From Marinobacter goseongensis (lineage in GTDB: Bacteria; Pseudomonadota; Gammaproteobacteria; Pseudomonadales; Oleiphilaceae), in assembly GCF_023156235.1 (NCBI RefSeq), contig NZ_JAKZAI010000002.1:124001-188000 (forward strand): a stretch of DNA of 64,000 nucleotides, in the 5' to 3' direction. The position numbers and the translations under genes were made by a program. Below are positions 49,010 through 57,056 of this stretch, in pieces. Position 1 is the first letter of the stretch. Each line of letters starts with the position of its first letter. The notes beneath the pieces were generated by a model, which searched no databases, was not told the DNA's origin, and was given only the letters and a program-made list of their open reading frames with translations.

Positions 49010-49637
49010 TCCAAACGAAGTCTACGAGGCGGTTCTGAGCCAACTAAAAAGCGCTCGCTCGAGAAAATCTCTGGAAGCGCTGCATGAAGTCTGTCAGGAG
49101 CATCATAGTTCGGGTGCCGTTGATTTTAGAATCGCAACGATTGCCAAGCTTGGCGCGAATCGTGGGGTTCCAAGTACTCAAACGATTCGGAATAAAACAG
49201 GCGAACCGTATCGAGCTGTGATTGATGCATGGCGGGTCCTTGGCGATGAGAAGAAAAAAGAGGTCAAGGGTCGAATTACTCCGTCTGGAAAGTACGACTG
49301 GGTGAATGAGCTCGGAAACGCAACTCATCGTTACCTTGTCCTCGACCTGATTGCCCAGGTACGCCACCTGAAAGCCGAAAACAAAGGGTTTGCGTCGATT
49401 AAAAAGCTGGAAATTGATTGCCGTTCCGGTTCGGAAGCTGCGGTTGAATCGCAACTTCCAAATTTCCTGAGTCATGAGTTGGACGCACTGAAGGAAGCAA
49501 TTTCTGATGAGTTCCTGATGCGGCAGGGTTGGGTTCGAGGGGAACGTGGAAGTATCAAGGACCAAAACGGCAAGGTGATCTTCCGTAATGGCTTCGTTGA
49601 CGTCATTGAAAAAGTGCTGAGTTTAAAGCATGTCTAA
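49002..49637 (+). CDS. gmtX: Gamma-mobile-trio protein GmtX-like
   Basis: A 211-residue third member of the trio, of unknown biochemical role. It begins MSDPNEVYEAVLSQLKSARSR and contains FRIATIAKLGANRGVPSTQTIRNKTGEPYRAVIDAW, which looks like a helix-turn-helix region. A charged C-terminal half follows. No recombinase tyrosine box is visible, so it is more likely an accessory DNA-binding factor. It overlaps gmtZ by 8 bases and the next gene by 8 bases. The tight overlap indicates that the module is made in fixed ratio. Confidence 0.75.
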   Translation: MSDPNEVYEAVLSQLKSARSRKSLEALHEVCQEHHSSGAVDFRIATIAKLGANRGVPSTQTIRNKTGEPYRAVIDAWRVLGDEKKKEVKGRITPSGKYDWVNELGNATHRYLVLDLIAQVRHLKAENKGFASIKKLEIDCRSGSEAAVESQLPNFLSHELDALKEAISDEFLMRQGWVRGERGSIKDQNGKVIFRNGFVDVIEKVLSLKHV

Positions 49638-50070
49638 TGGACAAGAGAAAGCTCGCCAGAACCTCGTTGGCTTCCAACGCTGGGCGGCCACGCAAACGGA
49701 CGAGGATTTTGAGCAAATCGTTCACCGGGGCCAGTTAAACCGTGGCGAGGTAGCGAAAGCCATTGGCATCGGCAAAAGCGCTCTGCGTCAGAATCCAGCC
49801 ATCAAGGAGGCCCTGGAAACGTTAGAGCAAGGTCTACGTGAGCGGGGTGTGCTGCCACCACTCACTCAGGAGGCTTCGGTTCAGAGGTCTCAACCCAAAC
49901 GCTATGATCCCACGGTCAACCAGAAAGCTTTGGAGTCCCGGCGTCTCTCGGCACTGGAGCAGGAAAACATCGAGCTGAAAGCTCGTGTGGCAACCCTCGA
50001 AGCCAAGCTCAAGCGTTATGGCGAGCTATCGGAGGTCCTAACCGAGTTCGGGGTAGCGCCCGATGCATGA
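49630..50070 (+). CDS. VPA1267-like coiled-coil DNA-binding protein
   Basis: A 146-residue protein. The middle contains GEVAKAIGIGKSALRQNPAIKEAL, which looks like a helix-turn-helix. The C-terminal third (LSALEQENIELKARVATLEAKL) is a leucine-zipper-like coiled coil, so it should dimerise. The position after the trio matches proteins named after Vibrio parahaemolyticus VPA1267 in related islands, as far as I recall. A transcription or recombination-directionality role is plausible. Start and stop overlap both neighbours (8 bases each). Confidence 0.65.
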   Translation: MSNGQEKARQNLVGFQRWAATQTDEDFEQIVHRGQLNRGEVAKAIGIGKSALRQNPAIKEALETLEQGLRERGVLPPLTQEASVQRSQPKRYDPTVNQKALESRRLSALEQENIELKARVATLEAKLKRYGELSEVLTEFGVAPDA

Positions 50071-52240
50071 AGACTATTTCCGTGTTACCAGCTGCCAACA
50101 CAGTGGCTCAAAGTATACGATCTTCACAGGCGTACCTCTCAAAGCCGACAGTTACATAATCAATTCGGGCAAGTACATTGTCAGCATCCGATGCGAAAAC
50201 CAGTCTCTACCGATCCAGCCGTCGGTGGGGCAGCAGTGGCGGGTTCGCGGCCAGCGGGCCCTTGAGGCCGTCCAGGCGGGCGGTTATGAGCTTCAGCAGC
50301 ATCTGTATAACGATCCGGCTGAGATGGAATGCACGCTGCCGGAAACGGGTGAAGCGCTCATTCGCTTCATCGCTACCGAGAAAGACTTCACTGGAATTGG
50401 TGAGTCGAAAGCTCGCGCCCTCTGGGAAGCCTTCGGGAGCGACCTGCACCCGTTGCTCCAATCGGACACGGAAGAGCACAGAGAGCGTCTGAGAGACGTT
50501 CTGAGCGACGCCTCAATTGAAGCCCTGCATAACGGCTACGCCAAGTATCGGAATCTCGCACACGCGAACTTGCTCGCTTCACTGGGCATTCCGCTGCGTA
50601 TTCAGCAGCGTATTCTCAAATATCACGATGAGCGCACTGTCGATATCCTAAAAGCCAATCCCTGGGCTCTGCTGGGCTTTGGGATGCCGTTCGCCGACAT
50701 CGATGCGATGTCCGAGCAATTGGGCTTTGAGAAATCAGCTCCGGTGAGGCTCGCAGCTGCCCTGGAAAGCGCAATCCGCAGGCAGGTCGAAAAAGGTCAC
50801 ACCTACGCAACGCATCAAGTTTTAAGGCCCGAGATCATAAAGCTTCTGGGCGATAAAGACCTGGTTGCCGAGGTCTTTGCCAATGGCTATCTCAATGGCC
50901 AGTTCATTCTCAGGCCGCAGACCGGCACCTATCACCCGACTGCACAGATAATAATGGAATCGGTGGTCGCCAAGCGGCTCAAAACACTGGCAACCATCAC
51001 GGACGAAGATGAATCCGTTTTCAAAGCACTGACCGAAGCCGCCCGGGAGTTGCCTTACGATCTTACTGAGCATCAACTGGAGGCGGTTGAATCCAGTCTC
51101 ACCAACGGTGTGTCCTGCATTACGGGCGGTGCCGGTACTGGAAAAACCACGGTGCTTCGGACCGTATTAAAGGCTTACGCCGCACTGGGCTATGAAATAC
51201 ACGCCGTGGCGTTGTCTGGGCGGGCTGCCATGCGACTGCACGAAAGCATCGGTTTTTTCACCATGACGATTGCTCGCATGTTGCGGGAGGAGCCGATCTC
51301 ACCCTCTCTGGTTCAGCCCAAGCACCTCTTGGTTATCGACGAAAGCAGCATGATCGACCTGCCGACCATGTACCGGATCGTCACGCACCTTGATCCGTCG
51401 GTACGTATTATTCTGACGGGCGACCCAAACCAACTGCCGCCCATAGGCTGTGGCAAAGTCCTCTCAGACATAATCGAATCTGGCGCAATTGCCAATGTTG
51501 AGCTGAATATCGTGAAGCGTCAGGAAGGCTCAACGGGTATCCCTGAATACTCTGCCACCATCAACCGAGGCGATGTTCCTCCATCGTTATCATTTGGTGC
51601 AATCACGTTCCACGAGACGCCTCCGGAGCGTGTAGTCGATAAGTGCAAGACCCTGTATGCCGAATCCGCTCACAATACCCAGATTATCGGTGCAACGAAG
51701 GCCCTGGTTGGCGAGTTAAACCTGGAATGTCAACGGCTAATCAATCCAGGCGGCCAGAGGCTGGAGTTCAAGCTGCATGGGGATGATTTCTTTATTGATC
51801 TGAGGGTAGGCGACCCGATCCTATTCACTAGGAACAACTATACTGTCGGCATCCAGAACGGATCTCTTGGTGTCCTATCCTCAGCAGACCGCGCTTTTCA
51901 AGGCGACCAGGAGACATTTGGTGTCGTAACTCTGGATACCGGAGAGGAGATAGACATCACCGAGGATGTGTTCGACTGCATGGAACTTGGCTATGCGATC
52001 ACGCTCCACAAGGCTCAGGGTAGCCAGTTCCCAAGAATTATCGTGGTAGTACAGAAGGGCCGCATTTCCGACCGAGCATGGCTTTACACCGCGATTACCC
52101 GCGCCGAGGCAGAAATCCATATTGTTGGGCAAGTTAGCGATTTCGAGGTAATAACAAAAGCGGAAAGCCATGCGAATCGGCGAGCGAGTTTTTTGAGAGA
52201 ACTACTGACAGAGAGGAAAAGGGATTCGGGGGTTGTCTGA
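50063..52240 (+). CDS. RecD-like superfamily 1 DNA helicase
   Basis: A 725-residue protein with the RecD2 layout. It has a degenerate N-terminal OB-like part, helix-hairpin-helix motif at about 111-126 (FTGIGESKARALWEAFG), and the helicase core. Walker A is GGAGTGKTT (355-363), Walker B is VIDESSM (424-430), motif III is TGDPNQLPPIG, and the C-terminal motif is TLHKAQGSQFPRI, typical of UvrD/RecD superfamily 1. It is a 5'-3' helicase by family. In the island it may process recombination or replication intermediates, or be a defence-like cargo gene. Its start overlaps the coiled-coil gene, so it is part of the same operon. Confidence 0.87.
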   Translation: MHEDYFRVTSCQHSGSKYTIFTGVPLKADSYIINSGKYIVSIRCENQSLPIQPSVGQQWRVRGQRALEAVQAGGYELQQHLYNDPAEMECTLPETGEALIRFIATEKDFTGIGESKARALWEAFGSDLHPLLQSDTEEHRERLRDVLSDASIEALHNGYAKYRNLAHANLLASLGIPLRIQQRILKYHDERTVDILKANPWALLGFGMPFADIDAMSEQLGFEKSAPVRLAAALESAIRRQVEKGHTYATHQVLRPEIIKLLGDKDLVAEVFANGYLNGQFILRPQTGTYHPTAQIIMESVVAKRLKTLATITDEDESVFKALTEAARELPYDLTEHQLEAVESSLTNGVSCITGGAGTGKTTVLRTVLKAYAALGYEIHAVALSGRAAMRLHESIGFFTMTIARMLREEPISPSLVQPKHLLVIDESSMIDLPTMYRIVTHLDPSVRIILTGDPNQLPPIGCGKVLSDIIESGAIANVELNIVKRQEGSTGIPEYSATINRGDVPPSLSFGAITFHETPPERVVDKCKTLYAESAHNTQIIGATKALVGELNLECQRLINPGGQRLEFKLHGDDFFIDLRVGDPILFTRNNYTVGIQNGSLGVLSSADRAFQGDQETFGVVTLDTGEEIDITEDVFDCMELGYAITLHKAQGSQFPRIIVVVQKGRISDRAWLYTAITRAEAEIHIVGQVSDFEVITKAESHANRRASFLRELLTERKRDSGVV

Positions 52241-52743
52241 CAGAGCACTACCCCCTCATCGCCGGTCGCGGCCAATGGGGCCTCAGGCTGTGCCGCATTT
52301 CCAGCTTAGCGGATCATCCCTGGTCCTTAAATACCTCTGGTGAATCGCCGCTTGCGGCGAGAAGGCAGAGCCCTGTTCCTGTTCATCAAATTGTGTTCAT
52401 GAAAGCACTTGAAGCGATCCAAAACGTTTGTTTCTAAACAAAAGCGGACATTTGCAGCTCTCAGCTTCGAATCGGCTTTCGATTCACTTTTGAAGGCTGG
52501 TATCGCTTAATCGGATGCACTAACGATAAAGTGGAATAACTATTCCGACCCGGCGATCACCGATGATATGGAAAATTATGAATAACGCGGTATTTCAGTA
52601 GCCTAATTAATTGCTGTATGCATGACATTCATGAGCTGATTCATAACCTCTGGTTTTGCTCCATTTCATGAACCTTCGCTTCTTCTCGCAGCCGGCCATT
52701 GTCTGACCGGCTCCAAAAAAAATTGCAATTTATGCCTGCGTGA
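52241..52743. other. Island intergenic region (503 bp) without a convincing gene
   Basis: No supported coding frame. It holds an imperfect hairpin ATCGCCGCTTGCGGCGAG at 52344-52361, which has a 17-of-18 match at 59269-59286. At 52441-52453 there is AAAGCGGACATTT, the complement of a phrase also present at 58650-58663. It lies between the convergent ends of the recombination module and the metal cargo, so it is probably a cassette boundary. Confidence 0.6.
52344..52361 (+). repeat. Imperfect hairpin repeat, copy 1
   Basis: ATCGCCGCTTGCGGCGAG has a stem CGCCG/CGGCG around CTTG. A copy differing at one base lies at 59269-59286 in the same orientation, near the other end of the cargo. Confidence 0.6.
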
Positions 52744-53451
52744 TCAAAGCATTTTCTTCAGTTGTCCGTAGTCTCCACCGGTACGAAGGACGAGAGTAAT
52801 GTCATTGTCATTCCGGTTTCTGAAGAACCAGCCATGGTTGCCGGTAAAAGCGGCTTCCAGTTGGCCTTCGTCTTCCGGTACGCCCCGGCCTTTCTCGTAT
52901 GAAATTGACTGGCCGCCTCCATCGCCATGGGTATCAAAGTTGATTGGGCCACCCTCGGATACCCAAGAGAAGCGAGCCACAGCACCTTCTTCCATGGTGA
53001 GCTTAAACTCAGTACCTTCGCCAGGCGTAAGAACCACTCGCACTTCGTCCTGCCATTGTGTTTCTGCAGGTGCTGGTTCTGATGCTTGTTGTTCTTGCAC
53101 GGCCGCAGGTTCTGGTTCTGGTTCTGGTTCTGGCTCTGGGGCAGCTTCCTGAGCGGGTTCTTCGGCTTCAGGCTGTACTGCTTCGGTTTCCTGCTGATCG
53201 CTTGAGGATTGCACGGCAACCATCTGTGCCTCCTCGTCAGCGGCAGCTTCATCAGCCAGTTGTTCCTTGATTTCGCCCATTTCGGTCAACCCCAGCAATC
53301 TGCCGGCACCGGTCGGGTCCAGGGCGTACTCGGCGGGCATGACCACGGTCACCAGCAGAATCAGCGCCACAATAGCTGCGATGATGGTTGATCGAATAAG
53401 TTTGGCAGTGCTGGGCAGTTCTTCACGGTTGGGTATATCGGTGTTGTACAT
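52744..53451 (-). CDS. Transmembrane anchor protein of the metal cargo
   Basis: A 235-residue protein with a short cytoplasmic N-terminus, one membrane helix (about 25-44), and an acidic, proline-rich spacer with EPEPEPEPEP and many Glu/Gln (about 75-130). The periplasmic C-terminal domain (VRVVLTPGEGTEFKLTMEEG to LKKML) is beta-rich and contains an H-rich turn (FDTHGDGGGQ). Databases list relatives as 'transmembrane anchor protein' beside HupE and metal efflux genes. The function is unknown. It may hold a metal-binding partner at the inner membrane. It starts 15 bases after the hupE-like stop, with GGAGA upstream. Confidence 0.75.
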   Translation of the reverse strand: MYNTDIPNREELPSTAKLIRSTIIAAIVALILLVTVVMPAEYALDPTGAGRLLGLTEMGEIKEQLADEAAADEEAQMVAVQSSSDQQETEAVQPEAEEPAQEAAPEPEPEPEPEPAAVQEQQASEPAPAETQWQDEVRVVLTPGEGTEFKLTMEEGAVARFSWVSEGGPINFDTHGDGGGQSISYEKGRGVPEDEGQLEAAFTGNHGWFFRNRNDNDITLVLRTGGDYGQLKKML

Positions 53452-53466
53452 AGCAAATCTCCAGAA

Positions 53467-54201
53467 TCAGGCGACAAAGTAACCCGTAAGCTGATAGCCA
53501 AAGAGCAGGAAACCTGCACTCATCATGGCAACGTTGGCTGTATAGGCGTGGCGGAAAAAGCCGTCGGTTTTACGCCAGAAGCTGATGGCAATCAGGATCA
53601 TGGCCAGGGCGATCAACTGTCCGATTTCCACGCCCACGTTGAAGGCGAGGAGGTTCGGAATCAGGCCGTCCGGCGAGATGTCGTATTCGATGATCTTGGT
53701 GGACAGGCCGAAACCATGGAAGAACCCGAAAATCAACGTGGCGGCCTTGGTGTTGGGCTGGAAGCCAAACCACCGCTGGTAGGCACCGATGTTGTCCAGT
53801 GCCTTATAGACGATGGACAGGCCGATAATCGCATCAATGATGTAGCTGTTGATGCCCACATTGAAGTACACCCCCAGCAGCATTGTGGTGGAATGCCCCA
53901 GGGCAAACAGGCTCACGTAGATCGCGATGTGCTTCATTTGGTAAAGGAAGAAAATGACACCCAGCAGGAACAGCAGGTGGTCATAGCCGGTGACCATGTG
54001 TTTGGCCCCCAGATAGATGAACGCAATAAGGTTTATCCCGGTAATTTCCTGGATGTAGCCCCTGTCGCCCTGAGCGACTGCGTGGGCAAGCACATCGGTA
54101 CTCATACCCAGAAAGCCCAGGGTCAGAAATGTCCAGAACAGACGACTGCCTGTGCCCGTTGAGGGCACACCACGGCAACCGCCAAGCAAGCTTGACAACA
54201 T
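53467..54201 (-). CDS. HupE/UreJ-family metal transporter-like protein
   Basis: A 244-residue membrane protein from the ATG at 54201 (MLSSLLGGCRGV), with GGAG six bases upstream. Several helices are visible. The family phrases are IAFIYLGAKHMVTGYDHLLFLLGVIFF and LFALGHSTTMLLG, with His residues in HMVTGYDH and GHS, as in HupE/UreJ proteins linked to nickel or cobalt transport. Also present is FFHGFGLSTKI. In this unit an uptake or export direction cannot be told. It sits between the anchor protein and a His-rich exported protein. Confidence 0.82.
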   Translation of the reverse strand: MLSSLLGGCRGVPSTGTGSRLFWTFLTLGFLGMSTDVLAHAVAQGDRGYIQEITGINLIAFIYLGAKHMVTGYDHLLFLLGVIFFLYQMKHIAIYVSLFALGHSTTMLLGVYFNVGINSYIIDAIIGLSIVYKALDNIGAYQRWFGFQPNTKAATLIFGFFHGFGLSTKIIEYDISPDGLIPNLLAFNVGVEIGQLIALAMILIAISFWRKTDGFFRHAYTANVAMMSAGFLLFGYQLTGYFVA

Positions 54202-54249
54202 AAAGACTCCAATTGAATTTGTTTTCTCGGGCCACGTAAGCGGCAAGAA

Positions 54250-54633
54250 TCAAGCGGGAATAGAGGCTTTTGGAGGGCGTTCAAGCCGATAGCGCAAACT
54301 GCGGGGAGAACCTCCGGCAAAGGGCACGGGCTGCCGGAGAACGGTCAGGCTTTGGGAAACAAACGGAACCCTGAGCTGGTCCACGGTCTCGTGAGTATGA
54401 TTGCCAGCATCATGATGCACTGAGGATGTCTCTGGCTCTTCGTCAAAATCGTGGGTGTGTCCATGCGCACCATAACTGCCTGGGTGGCCGTCAGGCTGCG
54501 ATTCCCAATCGCCTGCCAAGTTGGCCACACCGTGAGAGAATGACTCGCCAATCACCGACAGCGACAGGCCCGCCAATGCGAACAGCATGACGAGCGTCGG
54601 AAGCAGTTTTCTTTGATGGAGGGCCGAAATCAT
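54250..54633 (-). CDS. His-rich exported protein, probable metal binder
   Basis: A 127-residue protein taken from the ATG at 54633 (MISALHQRK), with a signal-like helix (about 10-30). The mature part has GAHGHTHDFDEE and VHHDAGNHTHETV, clusters of His and acids that could bind Ni2+, Co2+ or similar ions in the periplasm. I do not recognise a family. A longer start at 54687 would overlap the operator at 54686-54705, so I reject it. It is followed by the hupE-like gene 48 bases later. Confidence 0.65.
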   Translation of the reverse strand: MISALHQRKLLPTLVMLFALAGLSLSVIGESFSHGVANLAGDWESQPDGHPGSYGAHGHTHDFDEEPETSSVHHDAGNHTHETVDQLRVPFVSQSLTVLRQPVPFAGGSPRSLRYRLERPPKASIPA

Positions 54634-54685
54634 CAGTCTCAATGGTCGAGTCGGTGGTTGGATTTCAACGAAGCAAGAGGATACC

Positions 54686-54705
54686 ATCCCCCCACGGGGG
54701 ATAGG
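54686..54705. promoter_or_regulatory. G-tract operator of the CsoR/RcnR-type regulator, copy 1
   Basis: ATCCCCCCACGGGGGATAGG contains the perfect palindrome ATCCCCC-CAC-GGGGGAT. It lies between the divergent His-rich gene and the regulator gene and touches the regulator's ribosome site. The same 20 bases, inverted, lie at 56013-56032. G-tract palindromes are the known binding sites of CsoR/RcnR-family proteins. Confidence 0.82.
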
Positions 54706-54713
54706 AATTAAAC

Positions 54714-54992
54714 ATGATAAATGATCACACGCATCAATCGCATCCGAATATCATCAAACGCCTGAAGCGGGCCAACGGCCATCTTGAAAGCGTGATTGGC
54801 ATGATGGATCAGGGGAAGCCCTGCCTGGAGCTGGCACAGCAGCTTCACGCTGTGGAAAAGGCCATCCAGCAGGCCAAGCGCGTCTTGGTACAGGACCACA
54901 TTGAACACTGCCTGGACGATGCCATCGGACCGCTGGAGCCGGAGCAGCAGCGGCGCGTCGACGAGTTCAAAGCAATCGCCCGTTATCTTTGA
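54714..54992 (+). CDS. CsoR/RcnR/FrmR-family metal-sensing repressor (DmeR-like)
   Basis: A 92-residue all-helical repressor that releases DNA on binding metal. Metal-ligand positions are Cys37 (KPCLEL), His62 (QDHIEH) and Cys66 (HCLDD), with His23 (NGHLESV) and an N-terminal HTHQSH that could add ligands. Cys-His-Cys resembles CsoR, and the N-terminal His residues resemble RcnR/DmeR, so nickel, cobalt or copper are all possible. The neighbour dmeF makes cobalt or nickel the best guess. The operator lies in its own promoter region, so it is probably autoregulated. Confidence 0.88.
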   Translation: MINDHTHQSHPNIIKRLKRANGHLESVIGMMDQGKPCLELAQQLHAVEKAIQQAKRVLVQDHIEHCLDDAIGPLEPEQQRRVDEFKAIARYL

Positions 54993-55023
54993 TCTCGTTA
55001 CTCTCTAATTTGCGTTCTCTCCG

Positions 55024-55953
55024 TTAATCACAGCGAAGAGGTTCCACCGTCACGTGGACCAGGGACTGGCAGTGTGCCTGAATGCGCTCCTTATAAACTG
55101 CGGGCGACTCGGGCTGATGCGAGACGACTGAGACAATAGCGGCATGAATGTTTGGGCCTATTGCCCACACATGCAGATCACTGACTTTGGCATCGTCGTC
55201 TTCGACGGCCTCTTTAACAGCGTCCTCCATGTCCTGATGTTGCTCGTCGAGAAGGATTTTTGAGGTGTCTCTTAAAAGTTGCCAGGACCAACGGGTTACC
55301 AGAATCGCACCGATAATCCCCATCATCGGGTCCATCCAGTTCCACCCGGCATATTTACCCGCCAGAAGGGCAACAATGGCAAGGACTGACGTCAACGCAT
55401 CTGCAAGCACATGCAGGTAAGCGGCCCGTCGGTTGTGGTCATGGTGATGATGGTGGTGACCGTGATTATGCCCGTGACTGTGACCATGGTCATGACCTGC
55501 ATCCCCCAGTATCCACGCTGACACCCCGTTGACCACCAGGCCTATGATGGCCACAAATATGGCCCCATCGAAAGAAATGGGGACGGGCTGGATAAAACGC
55601 CCAACACTCTCGATGACCATGTAGAGCGCAAAGACAGCCAGCAGAATGGCTCCGGTAAAGCCGCCCAGCGCATTGACCTTCCCCGTCCCGAAAGAGAATC
55701 GGGCGTTGCCTGCGTTTTTCCTGGCGTATGCATAGGCGAAGGCGGCAATACCCAGGGCCACCGCGTGCGACCCCATGTGCAGCCCATCGGCCAGCAAGGC
55801 CATCGAGCCATAAACGATCCCGGCCAGGATTTCCCAGACCATCATCGCCAGCGTTAGGCCCACCACGATGAGCGTTCGGATTTCTCCGGGGCGCTTCCGA
55901 TCCTGGCCAAAGACATGCTTATGTTGCCAATGATCGAGTCGTTCGTGGTGCAT
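55024..55953 (-). CDS. dmeF: Cation diffusion facilitator, DmeF-type (Co2+/Ni2+ efflux)
   Basis: An inner-membrane proton/cation antiporter of 309 residues from the ATG at 55953. Helix II holds LLADGLHMGSHAVAL with the transport Asp-His site, and helix V holds YLHVLADALTSV. Between helices IV and V is a His-rich loop (GHDHGHSHGHNHG followed by six His), a sensor for divalent ions. The N-terminal WQHKHVFGQ is typical of the DmeF branch, which mainly exports cobalt and nickel. Convergent with the regulator and divergent from chrB, with the second operator between dmeF and chrB. Confidence 0.92.
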   Translation of the reverse strand: MHHERLDHWQHKHVFGQDRKRPGEIRTLIVVGLTLAMMVWEILAGIVYGSMALLADGLHMGSHAVALGIAAFAYAYARKNAGNARFSFGTGKVNALGGFTGAILLAVFALYMVIESVGRFIQPVPISFDGAIFVAIIGLVVNGVSAWILGDAGHDHGHSHGHNHGHHHHHHDHNRRAAYLHVLADALTSVLAIVALLAGKYAGWNWMDPMMGIIGAILVTRWSWQLLRDTSKILLDEQHQDMEDAVKEAVEDDDAKVSDLHVWAIGPNIHAAIVSVVSHQPESPAVYKERIQAHCQSLVHVTVEPLRCD

Positions 55954-56012
55954 CACAGTGTTCCTAGCGTGGCTGATGATTTGGTAAGTCTGGGGTCAAA
56001 ACCAGCTTTTAA

Positions 56013-56032
56013 CCTATCCCCCGTGGGGGGAT
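56013..56032. promoter_or_regulatory. G-tract operator of the CsoR/RcnR-type regulator, copy 2
   Basis: On the minus strand this is the same 20-base sequence as at 54686-54705, with the core palindrome ATCCCCC-GTG-GGGGGAT at 56016-56032. It lies 60 bases before dmeF (minus strand) and about 90 bases before chrB (plus strand), so both could be repressed by the same protein. Confidence 0.82.
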
Positions 56033-56110
56033 ATATGAGAATGCTACTGTAGTCAGATGGCCATCACAACCGTTCAGCCATAAAAGTGTTGTGATTGCTA
56101 CAAACACGTA

Positions 56111-56121
56111 GTAGATTCTAC
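56111..56121. promoter_or_regulatory. Short palindrome just before chrB
   Basis: GTAGATTCTAC lies three bases before the chosen start codon at 56125. ChrB proteins can bind DNA upstream of their own gene, so this may be an autoregulatory site. It is short and may be chance. Confidence 0.3.
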
Positions 56122-56124
56122 AGA

Positions 56125-57054
56125 ATGTCATGGCTTCTACTGATTCTGTCACTTCCTACAGAAAATGCGACGGTGCGTATGCGGGCCTGGCGCTCTATTA
56201 AGGCATGGGGCGCGGCTTCACTTCGCGACGGCGTCTATTTACTGCCAGCTCACCCCGATCACGTCGAGAAGTTGGAGGCTGTGGCCCATGACGTGCGTGA
56301 AGCCGGCGGTGTCGCCCATGTTGTACCCACTGACGGCCCGGATGCTCATGAATTCCCCGCTTTATTCGATCGTGCGGACGACTATGAGGCCTTGCACTCG
56401 GACATCGCAGAACTACGGGCAACGCTGCTGCCAGAATCGGCCATGGAGGTTATTAGGGAGACCCGGAAACTGCGTAAGCGCTTCACGCGCGTGTCACAGA
56501 TTGATTTTTTTCCAGGTGCTGCCCGTGAACGGGTCGATCGGGCGTTGCAGGAACTGGAAACCGACGCAAATCGCGTGCTGTCGCCTGATGAGCCGCTACC
56601 TGTTTCAGGCACGGTCGCTCTCCTCAACCGTGCCGACTACCTGGGAAGGGTATGGGCAACTCGTCGCCGACCGTGGGTGGACCGCCTGGCCAGCGCCTGG
56701 TTGATTAAGCGATTCATCGATCCGGAAGCGAATTTTCTATGGTTAAGCTCTCCAGCTGATTGCCCTGATCACGCGCTGGGTTTTGATTTCGATGGAGCGG
56801 CCTTCACCCATGTAGCTGACAAGGTCACCTTTGAAACGTTGCTGGCGAGCTTTGGCCTGCGCCAGGTGGCACTGCAGCGGATCGCGGAACTGGTGCATTA
56901 CCTCGATGTTGGCGGCCATCAGCCACCGGCGGCCACTGGAGTTGAATGCGTATTGATGGGCTTTCGCGAGTCTCATCATAACGATGATCAGCTGTTACTG
57001 GCTGCCAATCAGGTGTTCGACAGTTTGTACACAAACTATACGAAGAGGAAGTAA
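56125..57054 (+). CDS. chrB: Chromate resistance protein ChrB
   Basis: A 309-residue protein that senses chromate and regulates chrA. The start at 56125 matches the family opening (SWLLLILSLPTENATVRMR). The N-terminal domain has IKAWGAASLRDGVYLLP. The C-terminal domain carries RRRPWVDRLASAWLIKRFIDPEANFLWL and LGFDFDGAAFTH, typical of ChrB. The ribosome site is weak, with a palindrome overlapping that region, so a leaderless or regulated start is possible. It is followed by chrA after two bases. Confidence 0.9.
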   Translation: MSWLLLILSLPTENATVRMRAWRSIKAWGAASLRDGVYLLPAHPDHVEKLEAVAHDVREAGGVAHVVPTDGPDAHEFPALFDRADDYEALHSDIAELRATLLPESAMEVIRETRKLRKRFTRVSQIDFFPGAARERVDRALQELETDANRVLSPDEPLPVSGTVALLNRADYLGRVWATRRRPWVDRLASAWLIKRFIDPEANFLWLSSPADCPDHALGFDFDGAAFTHVADKVTFETLLASFGLRQVALQRIAELVHYLDVGGHQPPAATGVECVLMGFRESHHNDDQLLLAANQVFDSLYTNYTKRK

Positions 57055-57056
57055 GC

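Noticed and set aside
53100..53150. EPEPEPEPEP coding repeat in the anchor protein as a mobile or regulatory repeat
   Set aside because: It is a simple in-frame GGTTCT-type repeat that encodes a proline-rich spacer, common in envelope-spanning proteins.
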